Shown here one piece after another: positions 24,812-36,600 of a stretch of 64,000 bases of DNA; position 1 is the first letter of the stretch, and each line of letters starts with the position of its first letter. Source of the DNA: Pempheris klunzingeri (lineage: Eukaryota > Chordata > Actinopteri > Acropomatiformes > Pempheridae); NCBI RefSeq assembly GCF_042242105.1, contig NC_092016.1, forward strand, positions 9,252,501 to 9,316,500, given 5' to 3'. The position numbers were made by a program, and so were the translations under genes. The notes below the pieces were generated by a model, which worked only from the letters and a program-made list of their open reading frames with translations, was not told the origin of the DNA and did not search any database.

Positions 24812-24920
24812 GTCAAGTGAAGTTTTATTTGTATAACCCAAAATCACAATTTGTCTCAGGAGGCTTTAGAGTCTGTGCAACATGTGATGCCTTCTGTCCT
24901 CTGCACTCAATTTAAGCACA
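24812..24920 (+). repeat. Dispersed repeat, family B (AAGTTTTATTTGTATAACCC type)
   Basis: Shows the succession GTCAAGTGAAGTTTTATTTG, AACCCAAAATCACAA, a TCAGGAGGCTTTA block and a CCTTCTGTCCTC block. The same order occurs at 38.43-38.62 kb, and its first part at 38.19-38.29 kb. I know this pattern as a widely dispersed fish repeat; its class is uncertain. Confidence 0.55.
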
Positions 24921-25913
24921 GAAATGAAATAGATGTCATGTGAACAGATTAACAAAATCACGGTATATACAAAGTACGATCTCGAAATTTCTGATACATG
25001 TTGATTATAAAATATATGTGAGGAACAAAACCCGACCTAAGCCACACAACCTACTCCCCACCACCTCTCAAGAAAGAGAAGTGAAGAGAAGTGCACACAG
25101 CTTGGATGCTTATCAGGACAGAAACAGAAACAAAGGGTTAGAGAAATGCAGCAACTATTAAAAACTTAATTTATTCTCGTCTGCGAGATAAACACGGACT
25201 ACAAGTGCCAGGTTTAGGAGGTCCAGGTTCAGGCAGCATAAGCTCAAAAGCAATAATACAAGGCAAGAGGGCGACTTGGACGATCTGGCAGGGAGTGAGT
25301 GGAAAAGGGCTGGTTGAATATGTTCGGGGCTGACAAGAAAAGTGGGAACAGGTGAGCAGGTGCAGACTGGGAAGGTCAGGTGACTGGGACAGGAAGGGAA
25401 GGGGTTATTACAGGGCAGCCAGGAGTGGCTGGATGTGGGACTGAGGTGACTGGGACGGGAGAAAAAGTCAGAGGGCATCTGGTGGACGAGAAGAGAATGG
25501 CAATGAACAGGTTTTAAAACATAATGGGTAGTTTATTGCCCTAAGAGACAAATTGGTTTATAGTAAGTAATTAGCTTTATTAAGTGCCCTACTTCATGTG
25601 TAGGCTATTTTGCATCCTGCGTTTGATATGTACATTGATACATTTTGAACATACCTTTGAATGTTTCTGTGAATGAGTGTTGTTTGGGTCATTATAATAT
25701 ATTCCAATACCAATCTGGACTTCATATCCAAGTATGTAAGCAGCTGAATAAGACACATTATAATACATACTTTGCCGATTTTCAGCCAGCTTTGTATCAT
25801 GGCATTGCATTACATTACTACCAACATCGTAATGATACAAAGCCTGTTGAAAATTAGAAAATTATCCCTTAAAGCTGTACCAATATTCATTAAACAGACT
25901 AGAACAGTTTTTT

Positions 25914-26078
25914 CCGATCCTGGTCCTGGAGGCCCACTGCCCTGAATGTTTTAGAAGTTTCCCTGCTCCATCACACGTGAATCCAATGAACGGATCGTTA
26001 TCAGGCTTCTGCAGAGCTGCAGAGCTGATCACCGAAATCAGGTGTGTTTCAGCAGGGAAACATCTAAAACATGTCCAA
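25914..26078. mobile_element. Palindromic MITE-like element
   Basis: Arms at 25947-25968 and 26051-26072 are inverted copies matching at about 21 of 22 positions (ATGTTTTAGA-GTTTCCCTGC). They are flanked by CGATCCTGGTCCTGGAGGCC and enclose an ATCGTTATCAGGCTTCTGCA core. This arrangement matches a palindromic repeat very common in spiny-rayed fish. Confidence 0.65.
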
Positions 26079-26867
26079 AGCCGGTACACCTCGTTATACA
26101 TCTTCTGTTCTTGATATTCAGGCAATGTTAATTCACAATGTTAAGGTCAGAAAAGCTGCCTTAATGACACAGACTGTAAGAAAAAACATGGATGTAGACT
26201 CTGCTATGTTGCAAATTTTGGTGTCTTGTTTTGGACTAAATACTAAAAACCACGGTGGACTGTAGCCAATCAATCAGACGCACCTCTAAACAAACTTCTT
26301 TTTAATCCTTAGGGTAGGCCCAGAACAAGCTGGTGGAGCACCTGTCTACGATTGATTTTCTATCAGAAGCAGGAAATGTCTCGGCAGGATCACAGGCAAT
26401 GAGGGAAAAACAGGTAGCCGACAGAGCAAAGTTCAAAGTAAATGAACTGTGATCGGTTAGGGGTGGAAAATCACAGCACTGTAACCAGTCACACCTGAGA
26501 TCTGTCATAGATTTATTGTGATACATGAGTCCAAAGTGAAGTCATGTTTTGTTCAACAGCCAATCCAAAAAATATATTCCTTTAACTGTCATAGAGGACC
26601 AAAAAACCCTAGGAAGTAGCTACACTTAAGTAGCTGGAAATGGTGTGATTTTTGCCCAAGAAATAAGCTTGAATGACTAATCACTTCAGCTCTAAAATAC
26701 ATATATCTTAGTTCTGACTTGAAACATTATATAAAATTAGCTCCTACTGCAATTGAGGCAAACACAAAACGTGACGAATCTCCCCATAAGCACCTGTTTC
26801 TGGGAGGTGTTGGCGCCCCCTAGCAGCCACTGGTGGCCTCATCGCATTGGGTCTCCAGTAGAGCTAA

Positions 26868-26945
26868 TAATTTATTCAGTTGAAAGACAGAAAATTGCAT
26901 GTCAACTACTGTGATTATCAATTATTCATTTTAGTATTTTTGGAC
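26868..26945 (+). mobile_element. MITE-like repeat, family A, 5' fragment
   Basis: The words GACAGAAAATTG, GTCAACTACTGTGATTATCA and ATTATTCATTTTAGT match the start of the family A element seen more completely at 45.07 kb. The rest of the element is absent. Confidence 0.4.
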
Positions 26946-28417
26946 TGTGTGGTGTGAGGGCATAATTCATGAGCTTTGAGTTTACATCACAGATAATTTA
27001 CACAGTAGGAGTTGGAACATTGACAATATTTCTGAGACTGTACAGTCTATGTCCAGTTTAGTGAGAATGAGAACTAATTTCTGGACAAATTTGTAAAAGG
27101 GGCAGATTGAAAATTGTCTAAACATACAGTCAGCATGCATTTCGCACAGCAATTATTTATTCATTTTTATTGTTTGTGGATAATCTTGCTTTGCTCAGAG
27201 GTTGCAGAGCAGAGTGTTCGGTCTGAAGTACATTCAGTAGTTTTTACTTGAAGCGTCTGAGCACATGTTCTTTATTGCTTCACCATAACCGACATGCTGA
27301 TGGTCCACAGATGACGGTCTGTACAAGTCTGGCCAGCTGCCCTTGCTGTACTCTAAAGAGAAGGCCAAAAGTCAGGGGGTGAGCTGGGAGGGGCAGGTTA
27401 TCTCCTATTACTGCAGCGGCCACCAGAGCTCAACCGGACTTGTTATTCCCTTTTCCAATCCCTTTGCTTTCTATATAACTACAACACCTGCTGCACAGCC
27501 CACTTCTTACTTCTCTCCTGCCACAAACGTTTAGCCTAAAACTGCCTGAGAAAAAAACGTGGGCACGCAGGTGTGTGCTTTTATCTGCTGCGTGTGTGCT
27601 TAAAGTGAACAAAGGATGGCGCGCTGAAGCTGGTGGTGTCTCCCAACGCAAAGCCAACCGCTCCTGGGGGAAAGAGCTATTTTTTAAAACAAAGCACTCA
27701 TCTCTTAAACACTTAGTGCTGCTAATATAAGTTTCCTCCAATGTTTGCTTGTGTAATACACATGTGATTAATCCCCCATCGATATCTTAATGGGGCTATG
27801 TCCAGTTCAGCTACCATATCCTGTGAGAGCTGAAAAAATATTTAACTAAATTGTGCTGTAAAGAATTATAACACCAGTATTTACACCTTTATTTTGAAAA
27901 GCACAGCCCAAAGACAGAACACCTGTATTTAGGAAAAATATATCTGAAAGAAATCACACTTCAACAGTTCCTGCATTACAACGTACAGTCCAGGCAGAAT
28001 CATAATCACAATATAACTGGCCAATTCAGTATCCTCTTTTGTAGTAGATATTTAGCAATGTGAATTATAAATAAATCTTATAAATAAATAAATAAATCTA
28101 ATAATGCAGTTAAACTTACTGCACTAGAACATTTGTAGTTACACGGTCAAAGAGCAGAATCTTGTCATTTTGTCTAGCTGCAGGTTTTGGCCTCAAAGTG
28201 GTTGAGGCGTCACTTTTGATGGCTCAATTTGATTGTAAGAAGATGAGAGGCTGCAGCTTACCCTGTGGTTTTTTATTACTAGTTATGTGATGGATACTAG
28301 CGGATCATATAACTCATATTTACTAGCTGCCCTGTGCCAAGGCAGCAAAACTTACCGAATGATTTGTTGCTGCTTGGATTATAGCCGCCCTGTGAAAGTT
28401 TATTTGTCATATGAGCA

Positions 28418-28420
<3 letters not shown>

Positions 28421-28452
<32 letters not shown>
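28421..28452. repeat. (GT)n microsatellite
   Basis: About 15 uninterrupted GT units. Confidence 0.9.
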
Positions 28453-28455
<3 letters not shown>

Positions 28456-28907
28456 TAGGGCATTTTATGTTCAGATTTTCAAATATTGGTGGAGCACTGC
28501 AACACAACTTTATGGAGTGTCTAAGTAGTACATCTGTGTTTGGCCAACTTTGCTCTGCAGTAGGAATGTATCAGTAGAGCCATGTCTTTATTACATTAAA
28601 TTAGTACAGCGTCAGATAGACCTGCTATCCTGTCCTGTAAAGTAAATGTCCAGTTTATAACAAGAAAATTCTCTTGTATTGGTGATTTTTGCCATTCAAA
28701 ACACTATTTCGAATGATTACAACATAAACTATCTCATTACAATAATCATTTTCTGCACATTTATAGAATATTACATTTTTTAGCTACGGTTGCCTGAGAA
28801 GGCTAAAAACATGTCTAAAGAAAGAAGTTTGCAATGATGGTGTAGAAATAGAAGAAATGATCCTGTAACAACTCATACGCAATAGACTTCATAAGTCTTA
28901 CAGTAAT

Positions 28908-28913
28908 TTTATT
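28908..28913 (-). terminator. Candidate polyadenylation signal for the GPCR gene
   Basis: AATAAA on the minus strand about 265 bases past the GPCR stop codon. It is the right hexamer at a plausible distance, but the AT-rich background makes chance occurrence easy. Confidence 0.35.
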
Positions 28914-29177
28914 ACAACGAGCCTGGCCCTAAAAGTAAATGAAACTCATTGTTAATTACTTTTAAAAAGACAATAAGCATAATGAAGGTATCATCATATT
29001 TCTTTTCAGTTTTGCATTATTAAGCTATATTACTGTTTTTCTTGTCTTCTTATTTATACATTTATACCTCAGATATAGAAGTAATCACAAAAACATCTTA
29101 TTGTACAGTAAATATAAAAAAAAGTGTTCCTGATTGCCACCAACTCTGCGCTTCATGCCTAAATGAATCAGCTGTAT

Positions 29178-30101
29178 TTAAAAGCTATCTGTGGTGATGC
29201 TGATGACCTGTGGCTGCACTCTGTTCTTGTTACAGCTGAAGAGCCAGGCTGCCCTCCTGTGGCGGTAGCGCTTTGACAGCAGCACATAGAGCACAGGGTT
29301 GATACAGGGGTGCAGGTACTGCAGCACAGTGCAAATGAAGTAAAACATCTCCCAAGCCTGTCCATGTCGATACAGCCCCAGGTACACACACAGCTCCAGC
29401 ACATAACCAGGCAGCCAGCACACTGAGAAGGTAGCAGCCGCCAGGAACACCATGACAGAGGCACGGCGGGTGTTCCTGGCACTGGACACCGACATTACAG
29501 GGCTCTTGTGGAGAAAGAGAGCCAGCCGGACATAGTTGAAGGCGATGATTAACATTGGAACAAAGTAGTAAAGTACAAACTGGCTCAGAACCACTTGGTA
29601 GTGGTGGTCATGAATGGTTGGAAGGCAGAAAGTGAAGTTTGCAGGGCTTGGGCCCAGACTCTCTTTGGTGGCAAACATACGCAGCGGCAGGCTGATGAAG
29701 AAGCTGAGTGCCCAGACCAGGACAAACATGAGGATGACCAGGTCCATGGTGGGAGGCTGGTACGGGTTGGTGATGATCATGGCGCGGGTCATGGATACGG
29801 CACACAGCGAGTATGTGCTGGCCGCCAGGCTGAAGGAGAGCATGAACTGGTAGACCTTGCAGACAGTGTCACCCAAAGGCCATGAGTGGGTTACCGCGGA
29901 GTGTAAGGTGAAGGGGATGAGGACGAGGGTGAGGAAGTCGGCCAGAGTCATACTGAATAGGAGGATGTCAAGGCGGTTCTTACGCAACGTGTTGTACTTG
30001 GCAAACAGAGAGAAGACCAGCAGGTTGGCACAGAGCCCGATGCCCAGAATCACTCCACAGGTACAGGCAAAGATCAGCCCATAGGTGTTGGGAACATCCA
30101 T
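29178..30101 (-). CDS. Class A (rhodopsin-like) G-protein-coupled receptor, unidentified
   Basis: A single-exon frame of 307 residues with seven hydrophobic segments, expected at the plasma membrane. Class A landmarks: Asn26 in TM1, LADF (Asp55) in TM2, Cys81 at the top of TM3 paired with Cys159 in loop 2, Trp130 in TM4, Pro182 in TM5, CWLP (228-231) in TM6, NPVLY (268-272) in TM7, and a likely palmitoylated Cys290 after helix 8. TM3 ends in T-R-A (105-107) rather than D/E-R-Y. The amino terminus is very short, about ten residues without a glycosylation sequon; NFT at 155 in loop 2 is the only obvious sequon. An in-frame TAA five codons upstream of the ATG supports this start, unless an upstream exon is spliced in. 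The general look is of the peptide-receptor (galanin-receptor-like) branch, but I do not recognise the ortholog and do not name it. Confidence 0.85.
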   Translation of the reverse strand: MDVPNTYGLIFACTCGVILGIGLCANLLVFSLFAKYNTLRKNRLDILLFSMTLADFLTLVLIPFTLHSAVTHSWPLGDTVCKVYQFMLSFSLAASTYSLCAVSMTRAMIITNPYQPPTMDLVILMFVLVWALSFFISLPLRMFATKESLGPSPANFTFCLPTIHDHHYQVVLSQFVLYYFVPMLIIAFNYVRLALFLHKSPVMSVSSARNTRRASVMVFLAAATFSVCWLPGYVLELCVYLGLYRHGQAWEMFYFICTVLQYLHPCINPVLYVLLSKRYRHRRAAWLFSCNKNRVQPQVISITTDSF

Positions 30102-32024
30102 ATTATCACCGACTTAACATCACCTTTAAGATACAACAAAATATTTTATTCATCATTGAGGTTAAGATTTGGGCAAATTGATATATTTTATTATTTCTAA
30201 ATATTTAGATGTTGTAATAATAATAATATCTTAATTATTTCAGTAATGTTTCTATAAGTCACTCCAGACTTTTGCTGAAACTGATGTTTTTCTCTGTCAT
30301 ATCCAATAGCAAACTTAATATATTTGGCATTTTGACCATTGGTTTGATTTTTAAAAAAAATAGATATTTATATATGTCAGATTGGGCTCAGGAAAAAACA
30401 TAATTACATTTTTTTGGTATTTTCTGACATTTTGTACTTACAACCATTTACAAGAGAAACTATCTATCACTCAGCAGTGAATTGATGTTGTAGTAGTTGT
30501 ATTAATGTTATACCTTGACAAAATAACATCTGAAAGGCCTTTGTAGACCCATAGTGATAGAAAATATACTGTATATATCACGTAACTTCACCAAAATATA
30601 GATGATGTAATGTTACCAAAACAAAAGGTACATTGTTTTTACATAGCAAAGATTGCTGTATATTTCAACCAGTGGTCTAATTACCTGGAATAGGGTTTTG
30701 TCTCATCAGAAATCATTGCTTTTCAAAATGGTGTCCATTTTTTTGAGGTACTCACCATCGTTCCTCAAAGCAGTATTTTCAGTTTCATGTTTGTGGGTGA
30801 AACATCCTCATAATGTAAACTGGAGAAGTCTCTTTTACTGTTGTCCATCCTGTTAAAGTGAGCTGATGAAGAGGAGGTGACAGCCTCTCAGGACTCATTA
30901 CAAAGTGTGATTGCTGGATGTGGTGGGAAGTAAGGCAAACACCAGTTGGGTCAAATTGATTCTGCGTGACTTGGTTTAAAGAGAAACGGCCTCAGACCAG
31001 CTGCTGAGACAACAGGGATGTACTTTACATGCCTGTTTTGTTGTTATTGTCAGAGGGTGTACGTGTGTCTTTTGTTACTTTCATTTACAACTGCTGCACT
31101 TGATATTGTGAACCTTAGCTGGACTTTGTGGTCGAATGTGTGTGTCTACAGTATATCAATCTTTAGGGCACTCTTTTTAAGAGACTGTGTCGCTGCTTTT
31201 TAAATCTTGCACTTACCTTTCCTGACTTGTAAAAGTCATTTTAGGCATTATGTTCATACTGTATGAATTTAAAAAACTGCACTCTCCAAAGAATAAAAAA
31301 GCAGCCCATTGATTAGGTTCGCTGTTCCTCCCTTTCTCTGGAGATATTAATGTCTTTCTCCACTGTTTGATTGATTTGTTCGGTGTGAACTGCAGGCTCC
31401 TGACGACGGCTTTATCAGGCTTTCCACAGCATTTATGACTCTGTGTCAGCTAATGGCCTATGGTGTACACTGCTGCTCTTAGCACAGGATATAGCTGATG
31501 CTGATGCATTTGCTAACCCCTCCATTACCAGTGTCTGTGCCGTCGTCCTGCCAGCAGCTGTTAAAAATGCCACATCTTCTCAAGTGGGACATTAACCGCT
31601 TCAATGTGTTCTATCCGTGCTGAAGAGTCAACAAAAACATTAATGTTTTTTTTCAAGCTCATCACTTTTATGGTAAATTTCAAAAAACAGTTTTCACACA
31701 AATCTTTTTTGGTGTTTGTTTGCAAGATTAAAGGTCATAATATGCAAGTCAACAAAAACTGAAAGGAATTCAATAATTTGTTCAAAGACACTTCAACAGA
31801 ACAGATACTTTCTGCTGATTGGTCATTAGATCACCCTGTTACTCTTCTCTTACTTTTTTCTATGATTAGCCACTGTTTCTTCATGAAGAGGCAGGTAGTG
31901 TGTATACACACACCTACTCCTCATCAATTTAAGATTTTAAGGATAAAATGGATAACTGACAATGCTGCAGATTAATCTGCTGTGCAATCACTGTGTTAGT
32001 ATATCATTTTATGCATTATAAAGT

Positions 32025-32230
32025 TGAAATCACTAGTCGACTGGAGGTCAATTGTCAACTATTTTGATAAGATGTTAAAAGTTTGATAATGTTTTTAAAT
32101 GCCATTTAGGTCCTGGTGAAGATTTTCCTTTTTTCTTTGTCTTATATGATCCTGTACTGAATATCGCTCATTTTAACAGGTCACCTTTTTCACTATTTTC
32201 TGATTTTATAGACAAAATGAATTAAAAGAA
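32025..32230 (+). mobile_element. MITE-like repeat, family A, divergent copy
   Basis: Begins with CACTAGTCGACTGGAGGTCA and TGTCAACTATTTTGATAAG and ends with TTTTTCACTATTTTCTGATT and TTATAGAC, the same order as other family A copies. The middle is deleted or eroded. Confidence 0.5.
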
Positions 32231-32489
32231 TCTGTATTGAAAATAACAGTTGTAGCCCAAGTTTACTAAATATAAATGTCAAGTAAAATCAGCAGCTGAC
32301 AATGTTTCAGAATAATCTTATTTGCATCATTTATATTAATACATCACTTTAGGCAAACTACTCAAACAAATAACAAAACTAACATTCAGTGTGTTACAAA
32401 ACACTTATTTTTTGGCAGAAGGAGGGCTGAGGTGTTCAGCTCCACCTGATACAAACAACCTTTAAAATACTCATACATGGATTACATCT

Positions 32490-32795
32490 AGCTAATTATT
32501 TTCATTATCAGTTAATTCATTGATTAATTTCTCAATTAATTATTTAATCCATACAATGCCAGAAAAAATAATTTTACAAAGCCCAAAGTGATGTCTTTGA
32601 ATGTCTTGTTTTGTCCGACAAAATCCATATATATTCAATTTAACGTCACAAAAGAGAATTAAAAGCAGCAAATCCTGAAAAGAGATAATTTGGCATATTT
32701 GCATGAAAAAAATTACTTAAAATATGGATCGTCAAAATGGCTGCTGATTGATTTTTGTCAGTAATTGATTACTTGACAAATAATTTTAGGCCTAT
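32490..32795 (-). mobile_element. MITE-like repeat, family A, reverse copy
   Basis: Read on the minus strand it carries the family A landmarks; on the plus strand these appear as GTCTTGTTTTGTCCGACAAA, ATTCAATTTAACGTCAC, AAAGCAGCAAATCCTGA and TTTGGCATATTTGCATG. Confidence 0.6.
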
Positions 32796-33672
32796 CTGTC
32801 ATAAATGATAAGTTGCACATTTAAGCCACATATATCTGGTGAACAAAGACACCATTAATCAAAAATATTTCTAACGGCTACATTTTTAATGTCTGATTAA
32901 ATGGAAACATGTACAGTATGCCCTCAGTGCAAGTGAAGAACATTAAAAGAGTCTGACAGCGCCTGACTATAAAAATAATCTATAATGTAAAATGGTGAAA
33001 GTGGGTTTGATGAAGCATCCAATAAGTTACAAGTCCATGAGGGATCTAAGGTGGGAAAGGAAAGCAGGACCATCAAAAAGAAACATCAAATTAAAACTCA
33101 ACCACAAAAGAACATGTACAGGATATAGCTAAAGTGCATTATGGAATTTAGTCAGCAGCACCGTGATACATTCACAAAATAAATACACACTTTCAAAGTG
33201 AAATAAATTATGGCAGAACAGTTCGAACAGATGTATTCAGTGAACAGTTTGTATGGAAGTCCACGATAGTCAACATATGTAGAGCCAAACAAAAGTAGAC
33301 CACTCAGCCTCCCAGTTTTGTGAAGTTACATTATATTCAGGCAATAAATAGTTCCTCGTATGATCTAACTGTGCACACAGCTGGTTAGAGATGACAATCA
33401 GGGTTACAGAGGCCTACAGATTTTCCAAATAAATATGGACCTAAGAAGATGTTATAGTGATAGTTCATGAAACTTCAGGAAGTATGAGATTGAAAATACA
33501 AACATAGCAAAATATTATCATACAAGCACAACCCCGGAGCTGTAATATGAAGTGACGCAGTCAACCGAGTGTCGAGTCTCTCAGATCCCAGTCTAGTCGA
33601 ACCTGTGTCAGTGTCTCAGTGCAGTACCACATAAAGGCTATCGGGAGTCTCTTAGCCGGGTTACTGCATCCC

Positions 33673-34766
33673 TCACGGCTCCTTTGTCGTGACGGACCGT
33701 GCCCGCCTTCGCTTCTTATCGCTCTCTCTACGTCGGCCTAACCTCACCTTTTTTTTCCTCTTGGTGGCCACTTTTAGTGGCTGGTCCTTATAAGCTAGAG
33801 CCTTGTTGGTCTCCTGGGGCAGGTTAGGCCCCTCTCTGTCCAGCCTGAACCTGTCAGGGAGGTTCTTGGTGGCCCCTGGGGGTTTCTCATGCAGGGCATT
33901 CCCACTGAAGGTTTGGCTCTGGGCTCTGCTCTGCACAGGTGGCGTTCGCTCATCGGCCGTGTGCACCTCCTCCAGCAGCTCATGCAGCCACATGCGACGC
34001 TTGAACTCCTGCAAGGAGCGGCCCTTGTCGTGCATCAGCTGGGCGTGGCTCACCGACCTCCTCCTTTAAACGAATGAAAGTGACGAGATTGAGTCAGATC
34101 AACAAGGAAGGTTACATAAAAGCTAATTGCATCCTAAAATTTTGTTGTGTATGAGAAAGGAGCAGCGCCAAGTTCACTTTTCTGCAAGTCTGTCAGAAAT
34201 CCATTTTCTCTCAGTGAGAAATTTAAACCAGATGTCTTCATTTGTGAGTTAGCACCATAAAAAATCTCCCAGTCTTCTTTTTTGTTTGACCTTTTTTGCA
34301 ATTTCATGGTAAACCACAGTGTTTATGTGTGGGGCAGCCTTAGAAGTGGTAGCAGCTGAAATTTAGGGTCAGGCACCAGGAAACCTCAGTACAGTAGGTG
34401 GCAGCATAAACAAGTCTCTGAACACTGTCATTAATCTGAGCTCAAGATCCCAGAAAGCTGGAGCTGAAACGGAGAAAACCTCCTGTAGCTTAATTTAATC
34501 TGTTTAGGTAAACCACGGTTGTGTTTTCTAAATCCCAAACAACAGGAATCTTTCAAAGATATTACCTTACCATGTTTAATTATTATAAAGTCCTTCATTT
34601 CGTTTGAATAATTTGAATTACTGTTCTATGGTTATTGAAATTAATATTGAAAAATAACTCACGTTCTGCTACTAAGTGCATCAACTGGTTTCCCATCAAG
34701 AGTCATTGGGGAGCACAGCAAGAACACAGCCAGACTCCACTGATGAAGCATGACTAAAGAGCACAT
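33673..34766 (-). CDS. pthlh: Parathyroid hormone-related protein precursor, two coding exons
   Basis: Coding exons 34663-34766 (signal and part of the pro-region) and 33673-34063 (rest, with stop) join to 164 residues. Exon 1 begins MCSLVMLHQWSLAVFLLC, a hydrophobic signal peptide (a second in-frame Met lies at 34751), and ends AGCAGAAC/GTGAGT. Exon 2 follows AAAG and completes R-T-R-R, a furin-type site, just before the mature start SVSHAQLMHDKGRSLQEF. That matches the receptor-activating 1-34 region of PTHrP, continued by RRMWLHELLEEVHTADE. Later come NLPDRF, LPQETNK, YKDQPLK and a basic nuclear-localisation block (KRKKKVRLGRRR...KKRRRARS). The protein stops eight residues after that block's last RS, so the mammalian osteostatin region is absent. 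A good acceptor (TTCTTGTGTTCTTCAG) precedes exon 1 at 34782, implying upstream non-coding exon(s). The secreted product acts on PTH1R-type receptors in calcium and skeletal control. It is PTHrP rather than PTH because of the nuclear-localisation block. The 599-bp intron shows nothing else. Confidence 0.93.
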
Positions 34767-35139
34767 CCTTGAGCCTAAGATCTGAAGAACACAAGAAATA
34801 TTATGTCACTTCAAAGACTTATGTAAAACTTCAATTAATTTATAAACATACACTGTACTGTTTGTGTAGTATTTAATACTTTATGTCAGGAGCTGTGTAG
34901 ACAGCTGAAACATGACATAGCTCCTGAGTACATGACATGTTCCAGGCAGCAGTACTTGTGCCAGAAAACATTTTATTAAAGTAAAGAAGAAACTTAGACT
35001 TACATGGTGTTTTACAGTGAAAATCCACAAAAAGGCAAGCTCTTAGAAGATCTTGTTGCAAAGATTGATATACAAAAATAATTAGAAAAATTATTCTGCC
35101 AAATACAATTTGGCCAGTTCAAAAGTTGTGTCCAGATCC

Positions 35140-35575
35140 ATTGGTGTGAAGGCAGCCTGGGGAAATCCCCTGTCAGTCTGCTCCATTCATTTGCCTCCCA
35201 ACAGTGTGTGCTGAGCTATTTATTTCTCCCCAGCGTCCCAATTAAAAGACAGATAAAGATGGAAAGAGCAGCAGCAGCAGCCCATCAGCTGCTGCGCTGC
35301 CACTCAGTCTTGCAGTGATCTCATGAAGAGTAACGATGAAGCATCTTCTCTGGTTGCTGGAGCCGGAGAGCAGAGCTGAGAGGGGTTTTCAGTCCGGCAC
35401 CGTGAGCCAGTCTGTGCAAGTCTGTCTGAGAGAGGCACACAGAGAAAGTCAAACTCCTCTTTGGGTGAAGATGCAGGCACTACCTTAGTCCCTACCCATT
35501 AAGTCCCGTCCTAACACCCTCCCCAACTTCCCCACCCTCCCCTCACTCCCTCCCCCAAACCCTTCACACACACCT
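35140..35575 (-). promoter_or_regulatory. Possible pthlh promoter / first non-coding exon region
   Basis: The acceptor at 34782 requires an upstream exon. This block is GC-richer than its surroundings. At 35510-35570 it has a C-rich tract (CCCACCCTCCCCTCACTCCC on the plus strand), i.e. GT/GC-box-like on the minus strand, followed by non-repetitive sequence. No TATA box or unambiguous donor was located, so the assignment rests on position and composition only. Confidence 0.3.
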
Positions 35576-36429
35576 GCTGTGACAAGAAGGTGGCGCTCAT
35601 GCAACATCCAAACCACCACACAATAAACAACATGCATAAAAAACGTAATTTTTTATCAGTTTAAAATGTAGCTGTCCCTTCTTACTAAAGTCTACTAATA
35701 ATTGAATCATAAAGAGGTCAGAAATGACAGGTGTGCACCGATGGAGGTAATCATGGGTTACCAAGCAGAGTGTATAAGGGGAGGGGCAGGGTTACTCCAA
35801 AGTAAACAGCCAGGCCTAACCACTCTCCCAGGGGAGAATGACCATAACCTCAGAGAAACCCAACCCACAGCCTCTCACTGCAGACCATTCAATTCACCTC
35901 CACTCCGCCTCAGCAAACCAGCTCACCACCAAATGGTTATAGTGGGCTCTGAGGTATCTCTCATATTCAGCCAATAACGAAGGTTGAGAGCTGTGCATTG
36001 AGGCAGCTGTATACCATCCCAGGTTCACTGGCAGGAGCATCCAGCTGCATTTGTAATTTCTCTGAGAACGTAATAAATACGCACATTTACGGTCAGTAGT
36101 CTGATGTAAGAGGTAGATCTGTGGCTAAACGTGTATGTATTTGAGTATCACATTGAGTGACAGCACTACATACCCTGGTGTAGTTGAATATGCAGCAAGG
36201 GCAAGGCAGGGACTTTTTGAATATCATGTAATGCTCTACAGTAGATTATGGTTCATTTCTTTAAAACTTACTTTATTGCTTTATTTGTGATTTTTCATAC
36301 ATTTGGCGTGTCATGATATACATTGAAAGCCCTATATGCTATATGAAACTGGAAAATGTAATTTAAATGTGGCTGTAATTTTGAGTTGATTGCTTCAGAA
36401 ACTGTGTTTGTTGTAATATTTACCTCTAA

Positions 36430-36600
36430 GGGGCTAAGGAGGTTGTGTTTTCAGTGCTGTTTGTTTGTCTGTTTGTCAGCAAGATTACGGAAAAACTACT
36501 GGCCCAATTCTCATAAAACTTTATGGAAGGATGAAGCATGGGCCAATGTTGGAGTGATCCGACTCGTGAACAAGCAATAACATTGAACATATTGTTACCC
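36430..36600 (+). repeat. Dispersed repeat (CAGCAAGATTACGGAAAAAC type)
   Basis: Contains GTTTGTTTGTCTGTTTGTCA, CAGCAAGATTACGGAAAAAC, TACTGGCCCAATTCTCATAA and GAAGCATGGGCCAATG, a succession I know as a widely dispersed animal repeat that is frequent in fish. No intact coding capacity. Confidence 0.5.

Larger units (their letters stand above)
30102..33672. other. Non-coding interval between the GPCR and pthlh
   Basis: AT-rich with no supported coding region. It includes two family A repeats at 32.0-32.8 kb. The right part, next to 33672, should contain the pthlh 3' untranslated region; on the minus strand it has several ATTTA and AATAAA-like words (about 33.18-33.36 kb), consistent with the unstable AU-rich tail known for mammalian PTHLH mRNA, although AT-richness alone could explain them. 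Confidence 0.6.

Noticed and set aside
29595-29885. Plus-strand open frames opposite the GPCR
   Set aside because: Antisense shadows of the receptor gene.
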